From assembly GCA_006227965.1 (NCBI GenBank), contig SBFL01000253.1, forward strand, positions 1 to 5,694: 5,694 nucleotides of DNA, read 5' to 3'. The notes beneath the pieces were generated by a model, which did not search any database, was not told where the DNA came from, and was given only the letters and a program-made list of their open reading frames with translations. Below are positions 1 to 5,694 of the stretch, piece after piece (position 1 is the stretch's first letter; each line of letters opens with the position of its first letter). The translations under genes and the position numbers were made by a program. Source of the DNA: Bacteroidota bacterium (lineage in GTDB: Bacteria; Bacteroidota; Bacteroidia; Flavobacteriales; Flavobacteriaceae).

Positions 1-119
1 AAGCACACCCTTACGGGCGACGACGGCGCACAAGGCAGATGGGTTCCGGGAAGAACCCCTGGGAATAATCTTTATGAAGCCTTTGCTCGTTCATTACCAT
101 CCAAATGTATAAAAATAAT
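1..119. other. Non-coding left end / probable leader of an off-window gene
   Basis: No convincing gene is seen. On the minus strand a 29-codon frame (ATG at 100, TAA at 11) ends in an arginine-rich tail. It overlaps the expected transcription start and has no recognisable product. On the plus strand, frame 1 is open from the edge to a TAA at 121-123, but its translation looks low in coding character. A six-pair hairpin, GGGTTC (41-46) with GAACCC (53-58) around a 6-nt loop, has no following U-tract in either direction. The stretch is best read as the 5' leader of a leftward transcript from the promoter at 102-133. Confidence 0.35.
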
Positions 120-133
120 TTAACTGGCGGCAA
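102..133 (-). promoter_or_regulatory. Predicted Bacteroidota-type promoter firing leftward
   Basis: On the minus strand a TTG (133-131) is followed after 21 nt by TACATTTG (109-102). This fits the -33 TTG and the -7 TAnnTTTG consensus of the Bacteroidota housekeeping sigma factor at the expected spacing. Transcription would start near 99. The -33 element lies inside the last codons of the GT-C gene. It implies a separate transcript whose main gene is beyond the left edge. Confidence 0.45.
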
Positions 134-1502
134 GCCCCTGGTTTTTTTTGCCATAAAGGGTCAGATCCTTGTTATTTCTGAGGATTTCATAAATAAGGAA
201 CCCGAAAACAGGAAGGTATTCAATAAGAAGTATCAGGGGACGCTCCTGAACTTCTGTGGTACCATAGGCCGAATAGCTCAGGATTACGGTAGCCGACCAC
301 AGTATTATGAACCTGTAATTTGTAAAGATCCCCAGCAGCAGGGGAAAGATAATATACCAGGGGTGCACCGTGGTGGCGGTAAAATAATAAAGGCAGGAAA
401 TCATGAGCGCCCCGGTGAACCAGTACTTTGGTTGTTTCATGGAGGGAAGCAGGCTCACCAAAAAGGTTACTAGAGCTATGATTCCAGGGACAAAGGCCCC
501 ATACTCCTCAATGAATTCCCAGGACCTGGCACCCTGCCAGACGGCCAACTGCTCAATGGCATTGTACACCCCTGCGTTGAATTCAAAATTAGAGAACCAA
601 AGCTTCAGGGTTGAGGTGTAATTGGGTGCGAATTCCGCAAAATACAGGGGGTAGACCCCTAGAGCCAGGAAAAGGGCCGTTCCAAGGAAGAACAGGGCGC
701 TACGTTTCCATCCGAGCAGGGGAAGGATCAGGGGAAGGAAAAGCATGGGGAACAGCTTTACCCCAATGGACAGGGCATAGGGCAGGCTGCCCAGCAACCA
801 TTTCCCGGAGATGACCAGAAACATGGCCAGGACAAAGAAAAACAACATGACCCCTTCAAAATGTAGGTTTCCCGTAAGTTCAATAATGACCAGGGGGTTG
901 AGGAAGTACCAGTAGATCATGTTGGGTGCCCGGTTGATCTTTCTCAGGATCCGGCGGCCGAAATAAAAGATGCCCAGGTCAGCGAGAATGATCATACTCC
1001 GCATTGCGATCACCGGCCCCAGCAGGGTCTTGCCGCCGAGATAGGCAGCAGCGGCAAAAAAGTACTGATTCACGGGAGGGTAGTTGCTGAAATTGCCTGC
1101 GCTAAGGCCGCCCATCCCCCTGTAAAGTTCATCTGCCCCGGCAAATGGGGGGCCTCCCTGTGCCATCCAGTCATCCGGGGAAAGCGCAAATGGGTTAAGC
1201 CCCTCCAGAACCAGTCTACCGTCCCATATAAAGCGGTAGAAATCCTGGGAAAGGTTTGGAAGTGCCAAAAGAAAAACAAATCTGATCAACAGACCGCTTA
1301 CGACCATAAACCTAAGGTTCCATTTTTCAAACTGGATAAGTTTATAGCACAGGAAAAAAAGCGCACCGAACAGGGTGATGAGCTTTACGGAATCGGACCG
1401 CTCCAGGTCATAGCCAACTGCCGCGTAAAAAACCGCGCTGAGTAACAGCAACAGTACGGAAACACGGTGCAGGTTCCAGAAGGTAAGCAGGGCTCTGCTC
1501 AT
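120..1502 (-). CDS. Multi-spanning GT-C glycosyltransferase (GT87-like, putative polyprenyl-phosphate-sugar-dependent mannosyltransferase)
   Basis: A 460-residue, strongly hydrophobic protein with roughly eleven to thirteen membrane segments and no soluble domain. Features of GT-C enzymes are visible. The first large external loop holds SQDFYRFIWDGR (85-96), with acidic candidates D87 and D94, then GLNPF (101-105). Next come NYPPVNQYFFA (140-150), a GNLHFEG stretch (211-217), a VKLFPMLFLPL helix (248-258) and HPWYIIFP (380-387). Such enzymes take a sugar from a polyprenyl-phosphate carrier on the periplasmic side and move it to a lipid, glycan or protein acceptor. The DPM-like enzyme encoded at 3143-3832 is a natural donor supplier. 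The gap of 153 nt from the synthase gene, with hairpins, leaves open whether it belongs to the same transcript or has its own promoter. The ATG at 1502 gives a charged N-terminus before the first helix. The last codons include an A8 run (142-149). The exact family and acceptor are uncertain. Confidence 0.82.
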   Translation of the reverse strand: MSRALLTFWNLHRVSVLLLLLSAVFYAAVGYDLERSDSVKLITLFGALFFLCYKLIQFEKWNLRFMVVSGLLIRFVFLLALPNLSQDFYRFIWDGRLVLEGLNPFALSPDDWMAQGGPPFAGADELYRGMGGLSAGNFSNYPPVNQYFFAAAAYLGGKTLLGPVIAMRSMIILADLGIFYFGRRILRKINRAPNMIYWYFLNPLVIIELTGNLHFEGVMLFFFVLAMFLVISGKWLLGSLPYALSIGVKLFPMLFLPLILPLLGWKRSALFFLGTALFLALGVYPLYFAEFAPNYTSTLKLWFSNFEFNAGVYNAIEQLAVWQGARSWEFIEEYGAFVPGIIALVTFLVSLLPSMKQPKYWFTGALMISCLYYFTATTVHPWYIIFPLLLGIFTNYRFIILWSATVILSYSAYGTTEVQERPLILLIEYLPVFGFLIYEILRNNKDLTLYGKKNQGLAAS

Positions 1503-1560
1503 GTCGTTGGTTTGGCACCTGCAATTAAGGGAAAATTTATCTTTTAATAAAGCTGAAATC

Positions 1561-1579
1561 CCCGGGCGGGGAACCCGGG
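1561..1579 (-). other. Short GC-rich hairpin (CCCGGG arms)
   Basis: Two CCCGGG copies (1561-1566 and 1574-1579) flank a 7-nt spacer. They can form a six-pair, all-G/C stem in either strand's RNA. The element lies between the larger hairpin and the start of the GT-C gene and is followed in the minus direction by an AT-rich stretch (1520-1560). CCCGGG is itself palindromic, so the structure may be fortuitous. No U-tract directly follows it. Confidence 0.3.
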
Positions 1580-1594
1580 AACAGATTTGCCAAA

Positions 1595-1634
1595 GGAGTC
1601 CGAGCCGGTTTCCTACAGAACCGGTTGGACCTCC
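1595..1634 (-). terminator. Imperfect hairpin after the processive synthase gene, possible weak terminator
   Basis: Just 21 nt past the TAA of the synthase gene, two 16-nt arms (1619-1634 and 1595-1610) can pair around an 8-nt loop. The inner six pairs (AACCGG/CCGGTT) are perfect. The outer part has one mismatch and two single-base bulges, giving about 14 base pairs in all. Only a TTT follows, so it is not a textbook Rho-independent terminator. It could attenuate transcription or protect the 3' end of the upstream message. Confidence 0.4.
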
Positions 1635-1655
1635 CGTTCCGCAGATGATGCCTGG

Positions 1656-3140
1656 TTAAGCCTTTGCCGTGACCGATTTGAAGAAGACGAATCCGAAACC
1701 GACAAACAACATCAGGTGAAAGGGGAAGAGACCGAAATCATTCAGGGGAATTGCGCTGTACATCCCGAAAAGGAAATAAAGCATAAGCGCAAATTCGAGG
1801 ATGGTATTCGGGGAGAGTTTTGTCACCAGGTACTTATTTCCTTTCCAGCTGTCCTTCAGGTTCTGAATATTGAACTTGGGAGTCCGGACAAATTCCGAAC
1901 GCTTTCCCATATGCCCTTCCAGAACGGCTACCGTGTTGTGGAGGGAGAATCCCAGGGCCACAGAAAAGAAGGTAAAAAACAGTTTTATGTAGTCCACAAA
2001 ATTATCCAGTCCGCTCCCCTGTATGCTCTTGTAGGTAAACCAGTAACAGATGAACAGGATGATAGTGCTGACGATAAAGAAACTTGTCACCTCAAAAATC
2101 CAGCCCAGGTGGCCGAAAGTGTTTTTGATGTACAACATGGGGATGCTCAGGACGGCAACCAGAAACACGCAAAGGAACATGGAGCTGTTGAGCAGGTGCA
2201 TCACCCCGTGGAATTTGGTCTTCAGGGGGATGTTGCGCGCTTTGATTACGCTGAGGACAGTTTTGCGGAAATTCTCAGCTCCACCCTTGTTCCAGCGGAA
2301 TTGCTGGGATCTTGCTGCACTGATGACCACGGGTAGTTCCGCAGGGGTCTCCACATCCTCCAGGTATTTGAATTTCCAGTTTTTCAGTTGTGCCCGGTAA
2401 CTGAGGTCCAGATCCTCAGTAAGGGTGTCCCCTTCCCAGTTCCCGGCATCCAGGATGCATTCTTTCCTCCAGATCCCCGCGGTACCGTTGAAATTAATGA
2501 AGTGCCCCTTGGAATTGCGGCCAACCTGTTCCAGGGTAAAATGTGCATCCAGGGCGAATGCCTGTATCCGGGTCAGGGTTGAGTAGTCACGGTTTATATG
2601 CCCCCAGCGAGTTTGTACCACCCCGATCTCGGCATCCTTGAAATAAGGGACGGTCTTTTTCAACCAGTCCCCGTCCGGAAGGAAATCCGCGTCAAAGATG
2701 GCAATGAATTCGCCTTTGGCGATGGTCAAACCCTCTTTAAGAGCTCCGGCCTTGAAACCTTCCCGGTTTGCCCTGCGGATATGCTGAATGTCCAGCCCAG
2801 ATTTTTGGAGTTCTGATATTTTGAAGGCTGTTTCCTCCACGGAGTCATCCGTGGAATCATCCAGTACCTGGATTTCCAGCTTGCTCTTCGGGTATTCGAG
2901 CCTGGCGATATTTTCCAGGAGCCTCTCCACCACATATTTTTCGTTATAAATGGGCAGCTGTACGGTCACATAGGGAATTTCCCTTGGGTCCATTAGGTTG
3001 AACCTGGGGGCCTCATTCTGCTTCCTGCGCTGCCCGAGGTAATTCAATAGCAGGTTCAGCTGTGCCAGGCTGTAAAAGAAGATAAGAAGCAACGCGAGGC
3101 TGTAAATTCCAATGATGATGTACGCAATGGTTAGTCCCAT
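1656..3140 (-). CDS. Processive family 2 glycosyltransferase, cellulose synthase/CslA-like membrane protein
   Basis: A 494-residue membrane-embedded beta-glycan synthase by family. A hydrophobic N-terminus (about 4-34) leads to the catalytic GT-A domain with the full processive signature: QVLDDSTDD (D94/D95), FDADF with the DxD pair D150 and D152, NGTAGIWR (218-225), TEDLDLS with the putative catalytic base D243, and Q279-Q-F-R282-W283 (QxxRW). At least four further membrane segments follow, near 315-337, 346-370, 383-405 and 446-488, as expected for a translocating channel. It is much shorter than BcsA and has no PilZ domain, so direct cyclic-di-GMP control is unlikely. The closest shape is the CslA/glucomannan-synthase-like group of bacterial 'cellulose synthase family' proteins. 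Such enzymes add sugars from UDP- or GDP-donors to a growing beta-linked chain and extrude it. The ATG lies 2 nt after the stop of the DPM-like gene. Product identity (glucan, mannan or a glycolipid) is not known. Confidence 0.9.
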   Translation of the reverse strand: MGLTIAYIIIGIYSLALLLIFFYSLAQLNLLLNYLGQRRKQNEAPRFNLMDPREIPYVTVQLPIYNEKYVVERLLENIARLEYPKSKLEIQVLDDSTDDSVEETAFKISELQKSGLDIQHIRRANREGFKAGALKEGLTIAKGEFIAIFDADFLPDGDWLKKTVPYFKDAEIGVVQTRWGHINRDYSTLTRIQAFALDAHFTLEQVGRNSKGHFINFNGTAGIWRKECILDAGNWEGDTLTEDLDLSYRAQLKNWKFKYLEDVETPAELPVVISAARSQQFRWNKGGAENFRKTVLSVIKARNIPLKTKFHGVMHLLNSSMFLCVFLVAVLSIPMLYIKNTFGHLGWIFEVTSFFIVSTIILFICYWFTYKSIQGSGLDNFVDYIKLFFTFFSVALGFSLHNTVAVLEGHMGKRSEFVRTPKFNIQNLKDSWKGNKYLVTKLSPNTILEFALMLYFLFGMYSAIPLNDFGLFPFHLMLFVGFGFVFFKSVTAKA

Positions 3141-3142
3141 AT

Positions 3143-3832
3143 TTATTTATAACTATATTTAAAAATCCAACGCAGGATTTTAATGCCGGCAAATATACTA
3201 CCTTTTACGGTGCCGGAGACCTTTGAGACCCCGATTCTTTTTTTGTAACGGACTGGAACTTCGGTATATGCCAGTTTCTGTCTGAGGGCTTTCAGTTGCA
3301 TCTCCACCGTCCACCCATAGGTCTTGTCCTCCATTTCCATTCCCACGAGCGCCTCATAGGTGATTGCCCTGAATGGCCCGAGGTCCGTAAAACGCGCCCC
3401 AAAAAAAAGCCGCATCAGGGTTGTGGCGAGCCAGTTTCCAAAGACCTGTTGTGGCGTCATTGCCCCTTCTTCACGGAGTTCCTTTTTCCGTGCCCCGATC
3501 ACCAGATCCATTCCGTTTTCCAGTATTGGGGCTACCAACTTTGACAACTCCTCCGGAAAATCGGAATAATCACCATCCATAAATACGATGATATGCGGGG
3601 TTTTGGATTTTTCTCCCAGATAATTTATTCCCTTCAGGCAGGCATATCCATATCCCTTTCGGGGTTCATGCAGGACCGTTGCACCTGCCTCCCGGGCCAA
3701 AACAGCGGTGCGATCGGTGGAATTATTGTCCACCACCACCATTTCTTCGACTATTTCAGGCACTTCAGACAGTACCTTCCCGATGGACTTTTCTTCGTTG
3801 AATGCCGGGATGATAAGGGCGATTTGAGTCAT
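3143..3832 (-). CDS. Family 2 glycosyltransferase, dolichyl/polyprenyl-phosphate mannose synthase-like
   Basis: A 229-residue GT-A enzyme. The N-terminus has the standard nucleotide-sugar fold: ALIIPAFNEE (5-14), VVVDNNSTDRT with D35 and D40, the glycine-rich RKGYGYACLKG (58-68), and the DxD-type metal site MDGDYSD with D86 and D88. Further on are FTDLGPFRAI (148-157), YGWTVEMQLKA (172-182) and the basic VPVRYKKRIGVSKVSGT (192-208), all as in DPM1-like enzymes. There is no GtrA-like or other C-terminal membrane domain, so it probably works at the cytoplasmic face as a soluble or peripheral protein. Family members move mannose or glucose from GDP- or UDP-sugar to polyprenyl phosphate; the sugar cannot be read from sequence. 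It lies 45 nt after the polyferredoxin and only 2 nt before the processive synthase, so it is surely co-transcribed with the latter. It could supply the lipid-linked sugar used by the GT-C enzyme two genes on (inferred). The gene contains a T8 run (3401-3408). Confidence 0.9.
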   Translation of the reverse strand: MTQIALIIPAFNEEKSIGKVLSEVPEIVEEMVVVDNNSTDRTAVLAREAGATVLHEPRKGYGYACLKGINYLGEKSKTPHIIVFMDGDYSDFPEELSKLVAPILENGMDLVIGARKKELREEGAMTPQQVFGNWLATTLMRLFFGARFTDLGPFRAITYEALVGMEMEDKTYGWTVEMQLKALRQKLAYTEVPVRYKKRIGVSKVSGTVKGSIFAGIKILRWIFKYSYK

Positions 3833-3877
3833 AATATTACGCGTGGTGCAAAAGAACGGAATTCGGGTCTGGTGTCC

Positions 3878-5458
3878 TCATTCTCTGTTTACAAGTTTCA
3901 TAAGGTCCACGTCGTTACCAAGCAGTATTTCCTTTGGGTTGATCCGGCCGGGGAGGGGGCCGTTTTCCAATTTCAAAACGCCCCGCGGGCAAACAGCTGC
4001 ACAAATGCCGCAACCCACGCAACTCGCTCGCACTACATTGGTTCCCTTCTGGGCATAGGCCCGGACATCGATGCCCATTTCACAGTAGGCGGAGCAATTC
4101 CCGCAGGAGATGCACTGACCGCCGTTGGTAGTAATGCGGAACCTGGAGAAGAGCCTTTGCTGTAGCCCAAGGATAGCAGCCATGGGGCAGCCAAACCGGC
4201 ACCAGACCCGGTTGCCAAAAATCGGGTAGAACCCTGTTCCTATAACTCCCGAAAACACACTCCCGATCAGAAAGCTGTAGCTTTTTCGCAGACTTTCAGA
4301 GGAAAACAGGAACACATGCCTGGAATCGCTGATGTAATGAAAGGCGATCAGGGCGAGGATGATGACCATGTAGCCTATGGCCCCATAGCGGGCATCTTGT
4401 TTGAGTTCTTTTCTCCGGTAGATCATTATCCATGAGAATACAAGTGTCAGAAACAACCCCACCCCGAGCAGAAATTGTGACCTGCTCAGCCAGTATTTGC
4501 TGTTGTCCGGCCCCAGATAGGAATAAATGACGGCCGTGGTCATCAGCACCACAAAGACCAGGACGCTGTGTACCACCCAGCGCTCCACCCGCCAGGCAAA
4601 GGTGCTTTTGTCGCTGAGGTGCCGGAACGGATCCCCGGCAGTTTCAGCCAGTCCCCCGCACCCGCACACCCAGGAGCAGTACCACCGCTTTCCGTAAAAA
4701 TAGGTCAGCAGTGGGGTGATAATCAGGATGGATGCAATTCCGAACAGCAGCATCGCGAGCCCAAGGTTTCCGGCACCGATAAAGTCGTTGACCCTGTAGC
4801 CTTCAAAATTGTAATAGTTAAGGGGCCATATGTTTTTCAGGTCGTAATAGGGCAGGTCTCCATGGAGTCCTGCCATGATCTCCGGGATTATGAAGGCAAA
4901 AGCCGTTTGGAAGAATATCACACTGAGTGTCCTGAGGGTCTGGTACCGGTTATGGCGGTATTTCCAAAGGAATTTAATCCCAAAGGTGAGAATGGCCAGG
5001 GTATACAGCGTACCGTATACGAACCACTGGCTGGCAGGGTTTCCGCTGAGCAGATAGCTCAGGGGGTCGAACAGGGCGATCAGTCCCTGGTTAGGCCCCT
5101 CCCGTACCAAACCGAGGTATTCCGGGAAAAAATAGAGGACGATATAGAACCCGGTAAGCACAATGCCCAGACCCCAGGCCCAGATACCCCGCCCCGATAG
5201 AGATTTAAACCATACCCCATTGTTTTTGATCCCTGCCGGATGCTTTCTGTAAGCTGCTGAACTGAACCAGACTATGGACAGGAAAATACCCCCGAGAGCG
5301 GTGGACAGCCAGGGAGTTTTGTTTGGGAAATCGACCCCCAGGGCAGCAAGGCTTAGGATGAACAGGCTGGAAAACCCCAGGAAGACCGCCAGTTTTTGAT
5401 TGAAATCGAGTGATTTCGGAGGCCCGGCTGCAATCGACATGGACTGGTGAGTATTCAT
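3878..5458 (-). CDS. Polytopic membrane 4Fe-4S protein (NapH/NosR-like polyferredoxin)
   Basis: A 526-residue inner-membrane electron-transfer protein. About ten hydrophobic segments are visible, near residues 24-42, 50-68, 91-112, 145-165, 175-196, 227-254, 293-313, 328-347, 359-376 and 395-413. Two NapH/NosR-type cysteine motifs follow transmembrane segments: C261-x3-C265-x-C267 after residue 255, and C420-x3-C424-P after segment ten. The C-terminal tail carries two classical [4Fe-4S] motifs, C449-x2-C452-x2-C455-x3-C459 and C480-x2-C483-x2-C486-x3-C490-P, as in bacterial 2[4Fe-4S] ferredoxins. No FMN-binding domain or haem motif is seen, so it is not a full NosR. The first motif lacks the usual CP and has a third cysteine instead. 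The likely role is to relay electrons between the cytoplasm and a membrane acceptor, with the coupled upstream flavoprotein as donor (inferred). The start is set by the ATGA overlap; the stop is TGA. Its final partner is unknown. Confidence 0.88.
   Translation of the reverse strand: MNTHQSMSIAAGPPKSLDFNQKLAVFLGFSSLFILSLAALGVDFPNKTPWLSTALGGIFLSIVWFSSAAYRKHPAGIKNNGVWFKSLSGRGIWAWGLGIVLTGFYIVLYFFPEYLGLVREGPNQGLIALFDPLSYLLSGNPASQWFVYGTLYTLAILTFGIKFLWKYRHNRYQTLRTLSVIFFQTAFAFIIPEIMAGLHGDLPYYDLKNIWPLNYYNFEGYRVNDFIGAGNLGLAMLLFGIASILIITPLLTYFYGKRWYCSWVCGCGGLAETAGDPFRHLSDKSTFAWRVERWVVHSVLVFVVLMTTAVIYSYLGPDNSKYWLSRSQFLLGVGLFLTLVFSWIMIYRRKELKQDARYGAIGYMVIILALIAFHYISDSRHVFLFSSESLRKSYSFLIGSVFSGVIGTGFYPIFGNRVWCRFGCPMAAILGLQQRLFSRFRITTNGGQCISCGNCSAYCEMGIDVRAYAQKGTNVVRASCVGCGICAAVCPRGVLKLENGPLPGRINPKEILLGNDVDLMKLVNRE
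5455..5458 (-). other. ATGA stop/start overlap between the flavoprotein and polyferredoxin genes
   Basis: On the minus strand the polyferredoxin start ATG (5458-5456) shares bases with the flavoprotein stop TGA (5457-5455). Such 4-base overlaps are typical of translational coupling and decide the start codon chosen for the downstream gene. The next in-frame Met is residue 7. Confidence 0.85.
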
Positions 5459-5694
5459 GAGATGGGCTTCATTTGGGTTTGGAATTTCTCACGGATAAGG
5501 GGTTCGTACCGGGTATAGAATTCCGGATCGAAATTGGCTTCCCCAAGACGGGGAATCACCTGGTCAATATTCAGACCTTCGCTAAGCCACCGGTCCAGGA
5601 CGGTGTGCCGCATTCGAATACCAAAGGCATTGATCCCGAGGAATTTTCCGCTGTCCCGCTCATAGGCCAGGGTCAGACAGACCTTTTCTGAAGG
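5455..5694 (-). CDS. NAD(P)/FAD-dependent oxidoreductase, C-terminal part (5' end outside the window)
   Basis: Only the last 79 residues and a TGA stop are present; the start and the nucleotide-binding domains lie beyond the right edge. The visible part reads as the C-terminal domain of a pyridine-nucleotide-disulfide-type flavoprotein. A strand with LTLAYERDSG leads into KFLGINAFGIRMRH, followed by a helix around VLDRWLSEG, then VIPRLGEANFDPEFYTRYE and a short charged tail. The 'G-x-N-A-x-G-I-R-x-R-H' stretch and the 'A-N-F-D-P-E-F' stretch resemble this class, recognised from memory rather than by a search. The family normally moves electrons between NAD(P)H and a partner protein or small thiol through FAD. 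The stop overlaps the start of the membrane polyferredoxin by four bases (ATGA), so the two are probably translationally coupled and act together. The FAD and NAD(P) motifs cannot be checked here, and the true substrate is unknown. Confidence 0.72.
   Translation of the reverse strand, partial: PSEKVCLTLAYERDSGKFLGINAFGIRMRHTVLDRWLSEGLNIDQVIPRLGEANFDPEFYTRYEPLIREKFQTQMKPIS

Noticed and set aside
41..58. GGGTTC/GAACCC hairpin as a Rho-independent terminator for the GT-C gene
   Set aside because: Only six pairs, and no U-tract follows in either direction.
1..123. Plus-strand frame open from the left edge, possibly the end of a convergent gene
   Set aside because: Forty codons without recognisable pattern. 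It overlaps the GT-C stop and the good minus-strand promoter, and a second plus frame is open over nearly the same length, so openness here carries little weight.
1532..1539. TAAATTTT on the minus strand as a -7 box for the GT-C gene
   Set aside because: It misses the final G of the consensus and no TTG lies about 21 nt upstream (the site reads GGG). A promoter in this AT-rich stretch is possible but not supported.
1587..2336. 249-codon plus-strand open frame
   Set aside because: It lies wholly opposite the processive synthase, whose catalytic motifs are all intact. Its translation is polar, low in pattern and rich in H, Q and E, as expected from an antisense shadow.
3593..4165. 190-codon plus-strand open frame spanning the 3833-3877 gap
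   Set aside because: It overlaps two well-supported minus-strand genes including the ferredoxin motifs. Its translation shows no domain or credible start context.
4568..5200. 210-codon plus-strand open frame
   Set aside because: It is antisense to the membrane part of the polyferredoxin, has no recognisable motif, and its composition fits the complement of hydrophobic codons.
5473..5691. 72-codon plus-strand open frame at the right edge
   Set aside because: The minus strand here encodes the C-terminal domain of a flavoprotein with coupled stop/start; the plus frame is its shadow.

Overview
The window looks like Bacteroidota DNA, most likely a marine-type member of the Flavobacteriaceae with moderately high G+C (inferred). 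Three things point there. The genes have no clear Shine-Dalgarno sequences before their ATGs. One good match to the Bacteroidota promoter consensus (TTG, 21-nt spacer, TAnnTTTG) is visible. The protein sequences resemble flavobacterial versions of their families. No RNA gene, mobile element, CRISPR array or long repeat was seen.

All supported genes lie on the minus strand, so transcription runs from right to left. In that order: (1) the last 79 codons of a pyridine-nucleotide/FAD-dependent oxidoreductase, cut by the window edge (5455-5694); (2) a polytopic membrane polyferredoxin with NapH/NosR-like cysteine motifs and a soluble 2x[4Fe-4S] tail (3878-5458), joined to gene 1 by an ATGA stop/start overlap; (3) a small dolichyl-phosphate-mannose-synthase-like family 2 glycosyltransferase (3143-3832), after a 45-nt gap; (4) a processive cellulose-synthase/CslA-like family 2 glycosyltransferase with the D, DxD, ED, QxxRW signature (1656-3140), after a 2-nt gap; (5) after a 153-nt gap holding two hairpins, a multi-spanning GT-C (GT87-like) glycosyltransferase (120-1502). 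The leftmost 119 bases hold no convincing gene, but a good leftward promoter sits at 102-133, so a separate transcript probably begins there and leaves the window.

The genes fall into two functional blocks. The right block is a redox pair: a flavoprotein that could take electrons from NAD(P)H and a membrane Fe-S protein that could pass them into or across the membrane. The left block is a lipid-linked glycan module. The DPM-like enzyme could make a polyprenyl-phosphate hexose, the GT-C enzyme could use it on the outer face of the inner membrane, and the CslA-like synthase could build and export a beta-linked chain. Close spacing suggests genes 1-4 share a transcript. Whether the redox pair takes part in the glycan pathway cannot be decided from this sequence; it is the most interesting open question here.
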